Under the pieces are notes generated by a model. It was given only the letters and a program-made list of their open reading frames with translations. It ran no database searches and was not told the DNA's origin. A stretch of 38,811 bases of DNA from a virus: positions 1 to 38,811 of the IMG/VR virus record IMGVR_UViG_3300009788_000193. The stretch is one strand, 5' to 3'. Position 1 is the stretch's first letter; each line of letters starts with the position of its first letter. Position numbers and translations under genes: made by a program. This document shows positions 37,805 through 38,811 of the stretch, piece after piece.

Positions 37805-38065
37805 CTACGCTTTCAATGCGTCTGCTCTATCCGCGAAGAACGGACGGTTGCTCGTTTCTTTGGTTGTCATTGGCATATGCTCAATTCCGAATGAAGCATG
37901 GCAATCCACCGATACTTCACGAATCATACGCAACGCCGTACGGATGCGTACCCGATGCTCAAATGAGAACAATCGGCAATTGTACCTGTACCATGTTGCC
38001 AGTTCTGCTCTAATGCGTTCGATATCTTCGCATGCGCCGATGTATGCATGTTTCATTGCGCCCAT
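37805..38065 (-). CDS. hypothetical protein
   Basis: An 86-residue helical protein (ACEDIERIRAELATWYRYNCRLFSFEHRVRIRTALRMIREV). AAAGGATAGGACA precedes the ATG, a leader shared with the gene at 38392. Function unknown. The other strand carries overlapping frames without start signals. Confidence 0.58.
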   Translation of the reverse strand: MGAMKHAYIGACEDIERIRAELATWYRYNCRLFSFEHRVRIRTALRMIREVSVDCHASFGIEHMPMTTKETSNRPFFADRADALKA

Positions 38066-38069
38066 TGTC

Positions 38070-38168
38070 CTATCCTTTCCTAATAACGATCCAAAAGCGG
38101 ATCAAGTAAACGATTGCAACGGTCGCGCTTATGTACGCGATTCCGTCAATGCCGATGTGGATGTCCAT
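38070..38168 (-). CDS. 32-residue membrane peptide
   Basis: Read directly: MDIHIGIDGIAYISATVAIV followed by YLIRFWIVIRKG, one membrane helix with a basic end. AAAGGAAC is 5 nt before the ATG. Its 3' end lies in the leader of the next gene. Confidence 0.52.
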   Translation of the reverse strand: MDIHIGIDGIAYISATVAIVYLIRFWIVIRKG

Positions 38169-38170
38169 GG

Positions 38171-38413
38171 CTAGTTCCTTTCCCTTGCGTCTGCGATAGC
38201 TAGTGCTTCGCTATCGAATGGTCCGAACGGATCGCTATCTGGCAGACAACCTGGGAAGCACGACCACCAGTACCAGCCTGGATCTAGCATGATTAGCTTA
38301 TCATCACAGTCGCGTGGCATGTTCCAAACGTCGCCACTGACAACACGGAAAGCCTCACAGTCTGGTAATGCGCGTGCGTCTGATTCCCTCTCTACGTCGC
38401 TATAGAATTGCAT
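38171..38413 (-). CDS. hypothetical acidic protein
   Basis: An 80-residue acidic protein rich in Trp, Cys and Pro (VVSGDVWNMPRDCDDKLIMLDPGWYWWSCFPGCLPDSDPFG). GAAAGGGAACGGC precedes ATG. Acidic small phage proteins often mimic DNA or block host enzymes, but that is only a possibility. Confidence 0.56.
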   Translation of the reverse strand: MQFYSDVERESDARALPDCEAFRVVSGDVWNMPRDCDDKLIMLDPGWYWWSCFPGCLPDSDPFGPFDSEALAIADARERN

Positions 38414-38568
38414 TGCCGTTCCCTTTCGTCTTGTGTGTGTGCCAGCATTGCACGTACTACTGGCACCATGGCGTAATAGTCCTCGCCGTTGGCATCACAC
38501 ACTGTCCAGTAGAAATAATTCCAGAATGTATCCCTCATTGCACTGGCTACTGCGTGCTCGTTTTGCAT
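38392..38568 (-). CDS. 58-residue hypothetical protein
   Basis: Starts at ATG 38568 after AAAGGATAGGATA; the frame is open upstream but without a start signal. The product has VASAMRDTFWNYFYWTVCD and a helix VVRAMLAHTQDERE. It overlaps the next gene by 22 bp. First gene of the small leftward operon. Confidence 0.56.
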   Translation of the reverse strand: MQNEHAVASAMRDTFWNYFYWTVCDANGEDYYAMVPVVRAMLAHTQDERERQCNSIAT

Positions 38569-38594
38569 TATCCTATCCTTTCCGTTGAACCCAC

Positions 38595-38649
38595 TTCCGT
38601 GCCAACAACAGGCACCGCCTATATAGAGGAATCGAACGTTCCGTGCCAA
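38595..38649. repeat. 11-bp direct repeat flanking a promoter
   Basis: TTCCGTGCCAA occurs at 38595-38605 and 38639-38649, 44 bp apart (near four helical turns). One copy overlaps the -35 box and the other is just downstream of the -10. A short GTGCC...GGCAC hairpin lies at 38600-38615. This is the arrangement of a two-site operator. Confidence 0.65.
38620..38649 (-). promoter_or_regulatory. leftward promoter for the 38 kb genes
   Basis: On the minus strand TTGGCA (plus 38644-38649) and TATATA (plus 38620-38625) are separated by 18 bp. Transcription would start near 38612, about 45 bp before the first gene. Confidence 0.6.
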
Positions 38650-38688
38650 ACTCTGGTGAAAACAGCGATACGAAATTGACGCTGGTTC

Positions 38689-38733
38689 ACAATGCCACCA
38701 CCGTGACACACAGCGTCATCCGTGTGGCATTGT
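38689..38733. repeat. 10-bp inverted repeat ACAATGCCAC / GTGGCATTGT
   Basis: Perfect arms at 38689-38698 and 38724-38733. More TGCCA/TGGCA half-sites occur at about 38748, 38758 and 38782 in the last 120 bp, which carry no gene. This resembles a regulator-binding or origin region at the window edge. Confidence 0.55.
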
Positions 38734-38811
38734 CCCGCATCCGGACAGTGCCGCCCCCGTGGCACCGGCTGTGGGGGGCTGTGCCATTGCTACGGCCACC
38801 CCCTGGACGAC

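Noticed and set aside
37688-37894. Plus-strand 68-residue frame
   Set aside because: No ribosome-binding site and it covers an inverted repeat and the antisense of a better minus-strand gene.
1-38811. tRNA genes
   Set aside because: No cloverleaf with a TTCGA-type loop and matching acceptor stem was noticed; a dedicated search was not possible.

Overview
The window looks like the genome, or nearly the whole genome, of a tailed double-stranded DNA phage with a long non-contractile tail (siphovirus type). Head genes are of the HK97 type: large terminase, portal, U35-type prohead protease and HK97-fold capsid. A tape-measure gene follows a tail assembly chaperone pair made by a -1 ribosomal frameshift. 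I found no integrase or repressor. The host cannot be fixed from sequence alone. Shine-Dalgarno sites of the AAAGGA/GGAGG kind, lipobox and Tat-like signals, and several proteins with a W-x-G-x-W...G-x-x-P-x-x-x-D surface-type domain point to a Gram-negative-like environmental bacterium; a planctomycete or relative is a guess.

Layout. (1) 114-20430, plus strand: HNH endonuclease, TerL, portal, protease, a terminator-like hairpin, capsid, two related small head proteins, connector genes, two tandem tail-tube paralogues, frameshifted chaperone, tape measure, then about ten tail-tip, fibre and appendage genes, one with a von Willebrand A (MIDAS) motif, ending with a CxxCxxCC protein. Most junctions are TAATG, ATGA or GTGA overlaps, implying translational coupling. 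(2) 20461-30345, minus strand: about 27 genes. Those near the left end encode small membrane proteins and lipoproteins, one with a collagen-like Gly-X-Y tract, and are the best candidates for host lysis, although no endolysin is recognisable. Further right are small zinc-finger and coiled-coil proteins, and then a recombination set: a PD-(D/E)XK nuclease whose motifs appear circularly permuted, an SSB-like protein with a DEIPF tail, and a Sak4-like RecA-fold ATPase. (3) 30346-30674: divergent control region with promoters and inverted repeats. (4) 30675-37360, plus strand: a conserved unknown gene, a 652-bp degenerate pentanucleotide array, small genes, a replication initiator-like gene with an apparent frameshift, a DnaC-like helicase loader, and small membrane, exported or unknown genes. 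(5) 37361-37804: GTCCGA repeats and a hairpin between convergent units. (6) 37805-38568, minus strand: four small genes behind a promoter flanked by an 11-bp direct repeat, then a terminal region of inverted repeats.

The most unusual signal is at 31303-31954. It is a strand-biased array in which GGA (or GTA) recurs every 5 nt, separated by two nearly unconstrained bases, for more than 100 units. Four copies of a 24-nt block interrupt it, and it ends at the ribosome-binding site of the next gene. It codes for nothing convincing and behaves like a phased binding track for a nucleic-acid-binding protein or a structured RNA. Also notable are the permuted nuclease, a textbook frameshift site with hairpin in the tail chaperone gene, the frameshifted replication gene, and the Tat-like exported protein sharing a domain with the tail appendages.
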